DNA of 64,000 bases from Williamsia maris (GCF_024171815.1 NZ_JAMTCJ010000003.1:1085155-1149154), one strand, 5' to 3'. Numbered from the stretch's first letter, positions 35,704-45,373 are shown. Made by a program: numbers and translations. The notes: generated by a model from the sequence alone, not told the origin.

Positions 35704-36767
35704 GGCGTGCGCTGATCGTCATCGTCGTGATGGTGATAGGCGTGTGCGCCGGATGTGCCGGTGGTCCAGAAGGCCCCGCCGAGTCGACCACTCCGTCAGC
35801 CGCGCAGTTCGCGTGGAGTTCGGCGACTTTGTCGGTCAACACCATCGGACTCGACGACCCCAATGCCCGGCCCGATGCCGAGCTCGACTTCGCCGCAGCA
35901 CAGGGTTTCTCAGCGGTTCGCATCCCCGTGCGATGGTCCTCGGTCGAGCCCGTCGAGGGAAAGCTGGACTTCAGCGCACTCGATCCGGTGATCCGTGGCG
36001 CCGCCGCCCGCGGCCTCGAGGTTCTCGGCGTGGTCACGTGGGCACCGGCGTGGGCGGTGGCACCGGAATATCGGACGGTGACGCACCCGGCACCCGAGTC
36101 GGCGGCGCGCTTCGCCGAGTTCGCACGCGTCGCCGCGTTCCGCTATCGCTCCCAGGTGTCGGCGTGGGAGGTGTGGAACGAACCGAACATCGCGGCGTCC
36201 TTCGGGCCGATTCCCGACGTCTCGAAATACTGCGCGATCCTGCGGCAGAGCTACACGGCCATCAAGGCGGCCAACCCGTCGGCCACCGTACTCACCGGCG
36301 GCACCTCGCCCACTCGGGATTCTCCCACCGGCGTGGCACCCGCGAACTACATCAACGCACTCTACAAATGTGCGCCCCGGTCGTTCGATGCCCTGGCGAT
36401 GCACCCCTACAGCACTCCGAACCTGTTGAGCAGACCCAGTTCGACGAACCCGTCTTCCCGAGATGTCGCACTGGTCCGCGAGGTCATGAAACTCAATGGC
36501 GACACCCGACGCAAGGTCTGGTTCACCGAATTCGGGGCTCCGACCACACAGTTCAGTCCGACCGGCGTCTCCGAGGAGAAACAGAAGCAGATCCTCGTCG
36601 ACGGCGTCAGCCTGCTGAAGCAACTCAGTTACGCCGGGCCGGTCTTCGTCTTCAACCTTCGCGACATCGAGACCGGCAGCCGGATACCCGATTACAACTA
36701 TGGTCTCGCCCGCACCGACTTCACGCTCAAACCATCGTTGAAAGCAGTGATCGGGCTCTACAACTGA
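35700..36767 (+). CDS. Glycoside hydrolase lipoprotein (GH-A clan, cellulase/GH39-like)
   Basis: A 355-residue lipoprotein: signal peptide with lipobox VCAGC (Cys19), then a (beta/alpha)8 domain with the acid/base in EVWNEPN (Glu161) and nucleophile in WFTEFGAP (Glu277). It is exported and membrane-anchored and could trim or edit the locus polymer. GTG 35700 overlaps the previous stop (GTGA). Its stop overlaps the converging glycosyltransferase by ten bases. Confidence 0.82.
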   Translation: MRRALIVIVVMVIGVCAGCAGGPEGPAESTTPSAAQFAWSSATLSVNTIGLDDPNARPDAELDFAAAQGFSAVRIPVRWSSVEPVEGKLDFSALDPVIRGAAARGLEVLGVVTWAPAWAVAPEYRTVTHPAPESAARFAEFARVAAFRYRSQVSAWEVWNEPNIAASFGPIPDVSKYCAILRQSYTAIKAANPSATVLTGGTSPTRDSPTGVAPANYINALYKCAPRSFDALAMHPYSTPNLLSRPSSTNPSSRDVALVREVMKLNGDTRRKVWFTEFGAPTTQFSPTGVSEEKQKQILVDGVSLLKQLSYAGPVFVFNLRDIETGSRIPDYNYGLARTDFTLKPSLKAVIGLYN

Positions 36768-37999
36768 CGGTCGCGGGCCAGCCGCTCGATCCATGCGTCG
36801 AATCGCTCGAGCGCCGTCGCACGGTCCATGTCCGTCCGCAGATGCGCTGCGCCCGCCGAGCCGAGGGTCGCCGAGCGATCGGCGTCGGCGGCCAGGTCGA
36901 GGACGGTACGTAACAGCTCATCCGGCTCACCCGGGTCGACGCGTACGCCCGCCCCGGAGCGGTCGACCTCGTGGGCGGTGACACTGCCCTCCCGCGTCGC
37001 CGCCACCACCGGACGACCGCTCCCGAAGTACGAGGTCAGCTTGCTCGGTACCGCCATCTCCGCGATGTCGGTCCCCTCGTTGACGATCAGCACGTCCGCC
37101 GCGGCGAGCGCCCGGACGAACGTCTCCTCCGGAAGCGGGCGGACGAACTCGAGCGTGTCGGTACCCGCGCCAAGTCGCTCCAATTTCTCGCGCTGATTCC
37201 CGTCGCCCAGCAGCACGAAAGTGACCCCGGCGGATATACGGTCCGAGAGTTGCGCCGCCTGCACCACGTTCTCCAGTCCCTGCTTCAGGCCCATGTTGCC
37301 TGCGTGCAGTGCGATCACCCGGTCCGCGGGCCAACCCAGCTGTCGCCTGGCCTCGGCGCGGTCGACCTGCCGTTGCGGGGGAAGGTGATTCCAGTTGGGG
37401 ATCACCGCCACGGCAGACCGGTCGACCTCGAGGTTGTCGGCGACATGATCGGCGAAACGCGGGTGGAGGACGGCGAGACCGTCGGCCCGTCGGAGCACGG
37501 CCGACTCGACCCGGTCGACCAGCCCCACTCCACGTCCGTCCATCATCCCGGTCTCGGCAACTCCGCGGGAATAGAGGTCCTGCACCCAGATACCGATGGC
37601 GGGACGCCGTTTTCGAATTCTCAGTCGTGCCATCACCATGCCGGTGGAGATCAAGGCAGGCGAGACGCAGACCACCACGTCAGATCGCATCACATCGCGG
37701 AACCCTGCGGTGGTCACCGCGCGGGCGCCGAACGAGATCTCCAGTCTCGTGCGCTGTGCGACCGTCATGGAGTGCGGCACGAAATGGCGAACCCGGTCGA
37801 CCGGTACGCCGTTCACGGTCTCCGACAGGGATCGACCGGCGTAGCGCGGGTCGATGTGCCAGCTCGGGTAGTGCGGGTACCCGGTCACGACGTGTACGTC
37901 ATGCCCCTGCTGCACGAGATGTTCAGCCAGTCCGGCCGTGTACGGCGCGATGCCGGTCGGCTCGGGGCAATAGTTCAGTCCGACGATCGATACGCGCAT
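36758..37999 (-). CDS. WcaI-like family 4 glycosyltransferase
   Basis: A 413-residue GT-B enzyme beginning MRVSIVGLNYCPEPTGIAPY, with VTGYPHYPSW, LHAGNMGLKQGLENVV and VNEGTDIAEMAVPSKLTSYF. This is the WcaI (colanic acid fucosyltransferase) pattern. Presence of gmd and fcl in the same locus makes a fucosyl donor plausible. It lies downstream of the flippase gene, separated by 105 bases. Confidence 0.85.
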   Translation of the reverse strand: MRVSIVGLNYCPEPTGIAPYTAGLAEHLVQQGHDVHVVTGYPHYPSWHIDPRYAGRSLSETVNGVPVDRVRHFVPHSMTVAQRTRLEISFGARAVTTAGFRDVMRSDVVVCVSPALISTGMVMARLRIRKRRPAIGIWVQDLYSRGVAETGMMDGRGVGLVDRVESAVLRRADGLAVLHPRFADHVADNLEVDRSAVAVIPNWNHLPPQRQVDRAEARRQLGWPADRVIALHAGNMGLKQGLENVVQAAQLSDRISAGVTFVLLGDGNQREKLERLGAGTDTLEFVRPLPEETFVRALAAADVLIVNEGTDIAEMAVPSKLTSYFGSGRPVVAATREGSVTAHEVDRSGAGVRVDPGEPDELLRTVLDLAADADRSATLGSAGAAHLRTDMDRATALERFDAWIERLARDRQL

Positions 38000-38104
38000 C
38001 CAAGTCTCCGTGTAGTGACTTCGAAGTCGCCCCGACGCTACTTCCGGACTCTGCAGTGGTGCCCACCATTATCTCCCCTCGACCCGGTTCGACACCTGAG
38101 TTCG

Positions 38105-39670
38105 TCAAGACGTCTCCTCGGCCGTCCGGCGCCGAACCAGCCGCGGTACCGACACGAGGTCGGGAATCACCTGGCTCAGCACCACCGCTGCGGCCGTCAC
38201 CGCGACGACCCCGGCCGCTCCGTGACGCGGTGCGACGTACACGCATCCCGCCAGTGTCAGCACCGCCATCGCCGCCAGGCAGAACGTCTGCCACCGTGCC
38301 CCGGACGGATTGGTGAGGAGCACACCAGACGGCAGATGTATCGACTGGGCGACGAGCAACAACGCGAACGCGCCGGCCAGTGTCGTACTGATGGTGATCG
38401 CACCACCGGAGATCAACTCGCCGATCCAGGGGCCGAGGAACACCATCGCAACCGCGCCCAGGATGGCGACCACGCCGAAGATCACGGTCGTGCGTACCCA
38501 CAGCGAGATCGTGGCGGCGCTGTCCGCGCGGCGCTTGATGAAGATCGGCCAGAAGCTCAGCGACGCGGTGGACAGCACCGACCAGCCGATCCCGAAGATC
38601 TGCGCCATCAGCGCATACCTCGACAGCTGCGTCGGCGTCGACAGATGTGACAACACGATTCGTTGGACCTGGACACCGAACGGGATCCCGAGAGAGACGA
38701 AGAACAACCACATCGACCCCCGGAGCATGGTCCGAGGGGTGACGCCGGTGGTCACGTGTCCGAAGATCGAACGACCGATGCCGGTGATCTTCAGTCCGAC
38801 CAGCATCGATCCGAGATTGCCGAGGAGCGCGCCGAGAAGCGCCGGGAGGACGAACCAGATACCACGGATCCCGAGTTGGTACATCACGACCGTGATACCG
38901 AGTCCGAGAATCGAATTGGCCATGAACGAGACGACGGCCAATTCGTTCTTGTCATGGCCGATCAGCAACCGGACCCCGATCCCGGCCGGGATCGTCCAGG
39001 CGAAGACCACGACGGCGACGGTGATCGCCCATCTGTCCTGCGAACCCGTACTCAGGCCGATGATGGTGTGCCACTGATCGAACGCCATCACGATCAGGGC
39101 CAACAGGGTGATGACCACTGCGACGACGGCCAATGACCGAAAAGCGGCACGCACGACGTCGAGCACATGGTCATCGGATGCCGGGGTCCGAGTCGTCGAC
39201 ACCGCGTTCATCGCGACCGCGCCGATACCCAAGTCGGCAAACGGGAGCAACAAGCCCACCGTGGAGACAAGGGTCACCAGACCGTAGGTCGTCTCCCCAG
39301 TGGCACGGATGACGATCCCCGCAGCGACGATGCCGGCGAGTGCGATGACCGGGGTGCCCAGGATTCGGAACAACGAACTCAGCACGAGGGAACGCTTCTC
39401 GACAGCGTTGAGATTCGACACATCGCTCTCGTCGGCATCCACTGGCGGGATCGGAGCGGTGATCGCGAGCGACGGGTCGACCGACACCACGTCCGGTACC
39501 TCGACCTCGCTTCGCCGCGGCCGGTGACGACCGACCCTGCGGTACCTGGACACAAGATCTCCGTGCCGTGGGGGGCGGGCCGCCGCACCGGGCCCCGGAA
39601 CCGGGCCCGGCCGGGTGATGACGATGACGGGCGCGTCCCTGGGGATGCGATGACGCCCGGTGGTGGTCAC
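38105..39670 (-). CDS. Polysaccharide flippase (Wzx-like)
   Basis: A ~521-residue MATE/PST-type membrane protein with about 12-14 hydrophobic segments after a ~110-residue hydrophilic N-terminus. Typical stretches are FRILGTPVIALAGIVAAGIV and FADLGIGAVAMNAVST. It should flip the undecaprenyl-linked repeat unit outwards. GTG 39670 overlaps the upstream stop (GTGA); an internal start nearer the first membrane segment is possible because the N-terminal part is low-complexity. Confidence 0.83.
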   Translation of the reverse strand: MTTTGRHRIPRDAPVIVITRPGPVPGPGAAARPPRHGDLVSRYRRVGRHRPRRSEVEVPDVVSVDPSLAITAPIPPVDADESDVSNLNAVEKRSLVLSSLFRILGTPVIALAGIVAAGIVIRATGETTYGLVTLVSTVGLLLPFADLGIGAVAMNAVSTTRTPASDDHVLDVVRAAFRSLAVVAVVITLLALIVMAFDQWHTIIGLSTGSQDRWAITVAVVVFAWTIPAGIGVRLLIGHDKNELAVVSFMANSILGLGITVVMYQLGIRGIWFVLPALLGALLGNLGSMLVGLKITGIGRSIFGHVTTGVTPRTMLRGSMWLFFVSLGIPFGVQVQRIVLSHLSTPTQLSRYALMAQIFGIGWSVLSTASLSFWPIFIKRRADSAATISLWVRTTVIFGVVAILGAVAMVFLGPWIGELISGGAITISTTLAGAFALLLVAQSIHLPSGVLLTNPSGARWQTFCLAAMAVLTLAGCVYVAPRHGAAGVVAVTAAAVVLSQVIPDLVSVPRLVRRRTAEETS

Positions 39671-40470
39671 CGCGAGAGACCGATGCCTCGTCGCACCAGC
39701 GACTTCGCCCAGGCCTCGCCCTGGACCGCCCTCGCGATCGCCGTCGATGCCACGCGCCCCGCACACGGGAACACCCCTGCGGCGGGCCATGCGTCGCGGA
39801 CGTCTCGGAAGTGGTCGCGTTGCGGACGGACGCTGCCCGCACCCGTGGTGTCGAAATCACACAGCACCTCGGAAACGACCACCGGCTCGGCCAACCGGCT
39901 CGCGCACAACATGAAGAGGTGATCGGCGGCCAGCCCGAACGAGGTGGAGTAGCCACCGATCTCGTCGACGAGGTCGGCACCGAACACGGCGGCCTGATGC
40001 GGGATGGGAGCGATACCGAGCGCGAGACGGCGCTGCGAGAACCCCTCGTACGACCACACCGTCCCATCCCGGTCCCCTCCGATCAGACGTGCACCGCCGA
40101 ATCCCCAGGCCCGCCGAGGATCCGGTCGACGGGACAGAGCGTCGACGGCAACCGTGATCGCACTGGGACCGGCGAACACGTCGGAGGAGTGCATGAACCA
40201 CAGCAGATCTCCGGATGCGTGCTGAATCCCTTGGTTCATACCGTCGTACCGACCGCCGTCGGGCTGCGATTGCCAATAGGCGACCCCGGATTGCCCGAGG
40301 ACCTGCTCGGTGTCCGCGCCTGACCCACCGTCTATGACGATGTGTTCGACGTACGGGTAGTCCTGATCGCGCGTGCTGGTGATCGTCTTCATCAGACCTG
40401 GTAGGTCACGAAACGAGATGGTGACGACCGAGACCCGCGGCCGGGCCGCATCGTGCGGTGTGCTCGTCAC
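39667..40470 (-). CDS. Family 2 glycosyltransferase (WcaE-like)
   Basis: A 267-residue GT-A enzyme: VSVVTISFRDLPGLMKTI, IVIDGGSGADTEQVL, GRYDGMNQGIQHASGDLLWF and a metal-site HSSD in place of the classical DxD. That pattern is shared with WcaE-type colanic acid transferases. Starts at GTG 40470 overlapping the upstream stop. The donor sugar is unknown. Confidence 0.83.
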   Translation of the reverse strand: MTSTPHDAARPRVSVVTISFRDLPGLMKTITSTRDQDYPYVEHIVIDGGSGADTEQVLGQSGVAYWQSQPDGGRYDGMNQGIQHASGDLLWFMHSSDVFAGPSAITVAVDALSRRPDPRRAWGFGGARLIGGDRDGTVWSYEGFSQRRLALGIAPIPHQAAVFGADLVDEIGGYSTSFGLAADHLFMLCASRLAEPVVVSEVLCDFDTTGAGSVRPQRDHFRDVRDAWPAAGVFPCAGRVASTAIARAVQGEAWAKSLVRRGIGLSR

Positions 40471-41390
40471 CGGCGCCCACGATCCGACGACGACGGGTCG
40501 CTGCCGGCGGGCAGCATCGCCTTCACCAACTTCGCTCCGGCATAGACGACGGCGCTCGGCCCCGGACGGCCGAATTCGAAGCCTGCACGGACCGCGTTGA
40601 CCACCCCCCGCGGTGAATGTGCTTTCGCTGCAGCCGATGTCGCACTCGTGAGAAAATAGTCGCCTCGGGCGCGAGCGGTGGCGTCCCCGAGATAGGTCTG
40701 ACCCCATCGGATGTAGCGCGCCGAGTCGTCGACCGTCGTGTTCGACACCGAACCGGCCGTCACGTTGTACACCGTGAGGCAATCGGGGACATGACAGAAC
40801 AGGAGTCCCGGGAAGACATGCTGGACGTGGTGTAGCCAGGTCGGCTCGTCGTGCACCGCTTCTCGGTCCGCGTCGAGCGGCACCTGCACCGCGATCTCCC
40901 GCGGGAAGCACAGTGTCGAGGTCTGCAGCATCGCGTTTCCGGCACGGGGCACCGTGACCTCGAACAGATAGTCGAGCACCGGTTCACGGGGCTCGATGAG
41001 ACGGCGTGGGATGACGCGGTCACGCCGCCCCGGCGCGCGCACCGCGGCACGACTGGACGCGATCCACGGGTGCCCCCGCGCGATCCGCCCGGCGAAACGG
41101 AGCTGGCGTTCGAGTTTGTACGGGTGCCACAGATCGTCGTCGTCGAGAAGCGCGATGACGTCACCGACCGCGGCGTCGACCCCGCGCTGACGCGCCGCCG
41201 CGCCGCCGATGTGGTCACCGACCTCGATGCAGCGCACACGGTGGTCCTGAACGCCGATCGAGATCGGTTCGGCCACATCGACCATCACGAGCACCTCGGT
41301 GACCGGGTGGGATTGGTCGAGAGCTGAGGCGATCGCGGCGTCGAGGCTCGTTCGTCCGACCGTCGGGATGATGACGCTGATGGTGGTCAT
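40467..41390 (-). CDS. Family 2 glycosyltransferase
   Basis: A 307-residue GT-A enzyme with MTTISVIIPTVGRTSLDAAI, ARQRGVDAAVGDVIALLDDDD (donor metal motif DDDD) and DEPTWLHHVQHVFPGL later. Its ATG overlaps the polymerase gene's stop (ATGA). It probably adds one residue to the lipid-linked repeat unit on the cytoplasmic side. Confidence 0.84.
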   Translation of the reverse strand: MTTISVIIPTVGRTSLDAAIASALDQSHPVTEVLVMVDVAEPISIGVQDHRVRCIEVGDHIGGAAARQRGVDAAVGDVIALLDDDDLWHPYKLERQLRFAGRIARGHPWIASSRAAVRAPGRRDRVIPRRLIEPREPVLDYLFEVTVPRAGNAMLQTSTLCFPREIAVQVPLDADREAVHDEPTWLHHVQHVFPGLLFCHVPDCLTVYNVTAGSVSNTTVDDSARYIRWGQTYLGDATARARGDYFLTSATSAAAKAHSPRGVVNAVRAGFEFGRPGPSAVVYAGAKLVKAMLPAGSDPSSSDRGRR

Positions 41391-42943
41391 CGCGCAGTGC
41401 GCTCCGGGGCAGCGTGTCTCGGGACGTGCTTCGTCGGAGGGCCCACGGAGTCTCGACGCCGGCGTCCGCCACCAGGGGCACGCGCGAGCGAGTCGGGCTC
41501 GCCCACGAGGGGGAAGGCGTCGCCGCGCCGACCGCCGCGGCGCCGACGTTCGCCAGGACCGGTTTCCGGGATGCGACCGCTCGGTGCACCACCCTGCGCG
41601 GGTGGTGACGGCGGCCGGGTGGGTCGCGATCGTCGACCACCCAGCGGCGGTGCCGACAAGGTCCGACGCACCGGACGGTCGAGATTCCCTGTGGTGATGA
41701 ACAGTGCTGCAACCGATATGGCCGCGTACACCACCGGGAGGTTGTAACTCCACGGGGAGAAGACGAGGTCCCAGATCCCCTGTATACCGAGAAAGGTCAG
41801 CGCGGCGGTCCACGCGGGGTGCCGGTGGGCGAACCGGATGAGCGTCAGACACGCCCAGACGAGCCACAGCGGGAGCAGTACCGCGAACACACCGCCCTCG
41901 GCCCATGACCCCAGAAGGATCGAGTGCAGCGAGACCGAGCCGTCAGGCAGGAACCAGATGTACCTGAACGGGTAGGACGCATCGAACCCGATGGAGACCG
42001 CCAACTGGTACGCGTGGTCGATGACACCAGACGAGATGTTGTTCGCATATCCCCATCCGAGCAGGGGGTGGTCGATGATGGCACTGATCGACAGGGGCGG
42101 TTCGGTCCGCCCGACGAGAATCGAGGGCACGTGTTGGGTCGATTGCATCTCGACCTTGTCGGTCAACGCACTGCCGAGAAGTCCCTCTCGCGCTGCGTAC
42201 TCCAACCCCTTGGCCACCGCTGCGCCGATCACCGCGACCGTCACCACCTTCACCGGTAACGATGTCGGGCGGCGACGTAGACGGTCGACGAACACGAGCA
42301 GCGCGGCGCAGAGACAGATGAGAGCGTGCGAGCGGAAGTTCAGCGCGACGCTCACCGCGGCCAGGATCACGAGGGCGGCGCACGCCGCCATCGGGCGATG
42401 GCGCGGCGATCGAGCGATCGCGTACAGGACGAGCAGGGTCACCGCGGGCGCAAAACCGTATTTCCACAATGCCGCGAGCACTCCATCGGCGGTCAGAGCG
42501 GTGCCGAGAACGGCATAGAAACCGATTGTTCCGACCGACACGCCTACCATGAGCGCAAACAATTCGTCGAGGTCGGAGACGAGAACGAGTAACCCGCAGA
42601 GGTACAGACCGTAGGCGGCGAATGCCGGGACATTCGGGGCGAGGAGCGGTGTTGCGTTGACGATCGAGGAAATGACGTAGGCAACAGATCCTGCAAACGC
42701 CAGGAGAAGGGGCGCACCCGCCCGACGATTGTCCAACCGCGCCGAGAAGAGGAGCACCAGAAGAAAGCAGAGCATCGAGAATCCGGTGACCGTGAACTTC
42801 ATCAGGGGGACGACCGTGGTGAACCCGGCCGCCATCAACATCGCCTCGCGGACACGGCCCAGGCCCACCGTCGCCGGGGCCGGCACGCGCGAGCCGGTTC
42901 CGCCGACACCGGTCGACTCCGCGGCGCCCGCGTGGTCACGCAT
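41387..42943 (-). CDS. O-antigen ligase/polymerase-like membrane protein (Wzy)
   Basis: A 518-residue protein with about ten membrane segments, a large periplasmic loop (residues ~240-310, containing RTEPPLSISAIIDHPLLGWG) and a hydrophilic, Arg/Pro-rich C-terminal tail of ~90 residues. The Wzy_C/O-antigen ligase family signature GWGYANN and HSILLGSWAEGGVFAV are recognisable. It should polymerise the repeat unit. ATG 42943 overlaps the preceding gene by eight bases. Confidence 0.82.
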   Translation of the reverse strand: MRDHAGAAESTGVGGTGSRVPAPATVGLGRVREAMLMAAGFTTVVPLMKFTVTGFSMLCFLLVLLFSARLDNRRAGAPLLLAFAGSVAYVISSIVNATPLLAPNVPAFAAYGLYLCGLLVLVSDLDELFALMVGVSVGTIGFYAVLGTALTADGVLAALWKYGFAPAVTLLVLYAIARSPRHRPMAACAALVILAAVSVALNFRSHALICLCAALLVFVDRLRRRPTSLPVKVVTVAVIGAAVAKGLEYAAREGLLGSALTDKVEMQSTQHVPSILVGRTEPPLSISAIIDHPLLGWGYANNISSGVIDHAYQLAVSIGFDASYPFRYIWFLPDGSVSLHSILLGSWAEGGVFAVLLPLWLVWACLTLIRFAHRHPAWTAALTFLGIQGIWDLVFSPWSYNLPVVYAAISVAALFITTGNLDRPVRRTLSAPPLGGRRSRPTRPPSPPAQGGAPSGRIPETGPGERRRRGGRRGDAFPLVGEPDSLARAPGGGRRRRDSVGPPTKHVPRHAAPERTAR

Positions 42944-43505
42944 TCGCAGACAGCTCCGACCGTGGTTCGGCATCGTCGAGAATTCGGATCAGCCGCGCCG
43001 GCGTACCCATATAGACGCCGTTGTCCACGCAGTCGGCCGTCACGACGCTCCCGACGCCGATGACACAACCGGCACCGACGGTCACACCCGGAAGGATTGT
43101 TGCCCGCGATCCCACCCACGCACCTGCACCGATGACGATCGGCCGGTTGTCAGCAACGCCGTATCGACGGTGACTCGGACCCATCTCGTGACTACACGTG
43201 ATCAGCATGACCTCGTACCCGACACCGGCGTTCTCCGCCATGGTCACCGGCGCTCCGAGGTCGAGGAAGCTGCCGTAGTTGATGATCGTCCCTGGTTCCA
43301 TCGTCAGTCCGGTCCGCGCCCCCAGGAACACCCCGGGACTGATCAGTGCCCTCGAACTCACGCCGCGGTGACCCACCAGACGTACGAGCGTGGCACGGAG
43401 AGTACGCGGCACCAACGTGCTCGAGATGACCGTGTTGATGACGACGTCGCGAAACAGGAATCCCAATTCTTGACGGGCCAGATCGATGATTTTGCCGAAA
43501 TTCAA
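42936..43505 (-). CDS. Left-handed beta-helix acyltransferase
   Basis: A 189-residue hexapeptide acyltransferase (GVSSRALISPGVFLGARTGL, PIVIGAGAWVGSRATILPGV, IGVGSVVTADC). TTG 43505 is favoured by AGAGAGG seven bases upstream; the longer frame to 43607 is hydrophilic and not family-like. It is first in the five-gene minus-strand run acyltransferase-polymerase-two glycosyltransferases-flippase, all with overlapping ends. Confidence 0.82.
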   Translation of the reverse strand: MNFGKIIDLARQELGFLFRDVVINTVISSTLVPRTLRATLVRLVGHRGVSSRALISPGVFLGARTGLTMEPGTIINYGSFLDLGAPVTMAENAGVGYEVMLITCSHEMGPSHRRYGVADNRPIVIGAGAWVGSRATILPGVTVGAGCVIGVGSVVTADCVDNGVYMGTPARLIRILDDAEPRSELSANA

Positions 43506-43651
43506 GATCGACCCTCTCTGAACACGTGACGAGCACCGCGAGCCATGAGCAGACGGCGCCTCGTCGGTGCACGATGACAGCCCGTCAGAACTCATTATCA
43601 ACGCCACGAAGTCACGTTGTCAGACGTTGCGACGCTATCCGATGATCTAAA

Positions 43652-44209
43652 TTGAAAGTTGTGGACATTCCGGGAAGCGCGCAGGTGACACATCGGAATC
43701 TGGCGGAGTTCAGTGGCCGGGGATATGACAAAGGACGCGGAATTCTCACGCAGATTCTGTGGATGGCCGCCTCAGGTCCGATCAGCCGATGGTGGTGCCC
43801 CGTCGCCGTCCGCGTTCGGGTGCTACGACTGTTCGGAGCGAACATCGGTGAGGACGTGATCATCCGACACCGAGTCCGGATTCACTGGCCGTGGAAACTG
43901 CAGATCGGGGACCGCTCCTGGGTGGGTGAGGGCGCGTGGATACTCAACCTGGAGCCCGTGACCATGGGCGCTGATGTGTGTGTCTCCCAAGACGTACTGC
44001 TCTGCACAGGCAGTCACGACCGCCACTCCCCCACGTTCGAATTCGACAACGCCCCGATCACGGTGCGCGACGGGGCGTGGATCGCGGTCCGCGCAACCGT
44101 CCTACGTGGGGTGACCGTGGGTCGGAGTTCGGTGGTGGGCGCCACCGCGCTCGTGGTGTCCGATGTGGCTGACGGCCAGATCGTGCGCGCGCCTGTGGCG
44201 CACCCATGA
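43652..44209 (+). CDS. WcaF-like acetyltransferase
   Basis: A ~185-residue acetyltransferase with GRGYDKGRGILTQILWM at the N-terminus, then hexapeptide turns (IIRHRVRIHWPWKLQIGDRS, VCVSQDVLLCTGSHDRHSP). This is the colanic-acid WcaF pattern. TTG 43652 or GTG 43661 may be the start; neither has a clear ribosome site. Its stop overlaps the next gene's ATG (ATGA). Confidence 0.8.
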   Translation: MKVVDIPGSAQVTHRNLAEFSGRGYDKGRGILTQILWMAASGPISRWWCPVAVRVRVLRLFGANIGEDVIIRHRVRIHWPWKLQIGDRSWVGEGAWILNLEPVTMGADVCVSQDVLLCTGSHDRHSPTFEFDNAPITVRDGAWIAVRATVLRGVTVGRSSVVGATALVVSDVADGQIVRAPVAHP

Positions 44210-45354
44210 CCGACCGACCGCTGCGGATACTCGACGTGGCGACTCTCGTCTCACCCGACGGGGCCTACGGCGGACCGGTACGTGTGGCGGTCAATCAGTG
44301 CGCGGCGCTGCGAAAGGCCGGACACACCGCCGAGGTGACCGCCGGTGTACGTGGATTCCTCACCCCACCCTCGGCGGTGTCGGGCGTTCCCGCTCATCTG
44401 TTCGCGGCTCGAAATGTGTTGCCTGGAAAAGGCTTCGCCGGGATGACGGCACCCGGAATGCTGCGCTGGTTCGTCCGGCACCATCGCGACTACGACGTGG
44501 TCCACGTGCACCTCGCCCGCGACCTCGTGACATTGCCCATCGCCCGCCTGTCGATGGCTCTCGGGTCCCCGACGGTCGTCCAACCGCACGGCATGATCGA
44601 CCCCAGCGCGAACACGCTGGCGCGATCCCTCGACGCCGCGTTGACCCGCCCGACGTTGCGCCGTGCCGCGCGCGTCTGGTTTCTCACCGCCCGCGAGCGA
44701 GATGACCTCAGAGTGGTCGGCGGACCCTCTGTCCGCCTCGAACACCTGCGCAACGGCACCCCGGTGGACAACGAACCGCCTGTGCGACAACGAACCGAGC
44801 AACCGGATGTCCTGTTCCTCGCCCGGTTGCATCCGCGAAAACACGCCGTCGCATTCGTCGAGTCCGCCATCGACCTGCTCCGCGAGGGAGCCCGTGCGAC
44901 CTTCTCCCTGGTCGGCCCCGACGAAGGAGACGGGCGGCGTGTCCGGCAACTCATCACCTCGAGCGGCTTCGCAGAACGCCTCCGGTGGGAAGGCGCCCTG
45001 GATCCGGACAGGACTCGCGAACGGATGTCGCGATCGGCGATCTACGTACTGCCCTCGGTGGACGAGCCGTACCCGATGTCGGTTCTGGAGGCCATGTCGA
45101 TGTCGATGCCCGTCGTCATCACCCACAGTTGCGGTCTGGCACCCATGGTCGCGAGGTCCGAGAGCGGGATCGTCACAGACCCCGGGACCGATGAGCTCAC
45201 CGACGCAATCCGTCGACTGATCGACGATCAGTCATTGCGCGAGCAGTTGGGCGACAACGCATTTCGAACCGTCATCACCGAGTTGTCGATGGATGCCGTG
45301 GCCGACCAGCTCGAGAACGCCTACCGAGTGGCTATCGCCGCGGCGCGCACCTGA
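44206..45354 (+). CDS. Family 4 glycosyltransferase
   Basis: A 382-residue GT-B transferase: LVSPDGAYGGPVRVAVNQCA, VVHVHLARDL, PHGMIDPSA, FLARLHPRKHAVAF and donor-site PSVDEPYPMSVLEAMSMS. Translationally coupled to the WcaF-like gene. Its stop forms one arm of a hairpin shared with the converging fcl gene. Confidence 0.84.
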   Translation: MTDRPLRILDVATLVSPDGAYGGPVRVAVNQCAALRKAGHTAEVTAGVRGFLTPPSAVSGVPAHLFAARNVLPGKGFAGMTAPGMLRWFVRHHRDYDVVHVHLARDLVTLPIARLSMALGSPTVVQPHGMIDPSANTLARSLDAALTRPTLRRAARVWFLTARERDDLRVVGGPSVRLEHLRNGTPVDNEPPVRQRTEQPDVLFLARLHPRKHAVAFVESAIDLLREGARATFSLVGPDEGDGRRVRQLITSSGFAERLRWEGALDPDRTRERMSRSAIYVLPSVDEPYPMSVLEAMSMSMPVVITHSCGLAPMVARSESGIVTDPGTDELTDAIRRLIDDQSLREQLGDNAFRTVITELSMDAVADQLENAYRVAIAAART

Positions 45355-45373
45355 CCGGCAGGATCGGTCAGGT
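45349..45373. terminator. Hairpin formed from two convergent stop codons
   Basis: ACCTGACCG (45349-45357) and CGGTCAGGT (45365-45373) form a perfect 9-bp stem with a 7-base loop. Each arm contains the TGA of one of the two converging genes. It is a compact bidirectional terminator candidate without a T run. Confidence 0.6.

Noticed and set aside
35513..38650. Long frames (466 and 559 codons) opposite or out of frame with the glycosidase, WcaI-like and flippase genes
   Set aside because: Shadows of strongly supported genes; Arg/His/Pro-rich translations without motifs.
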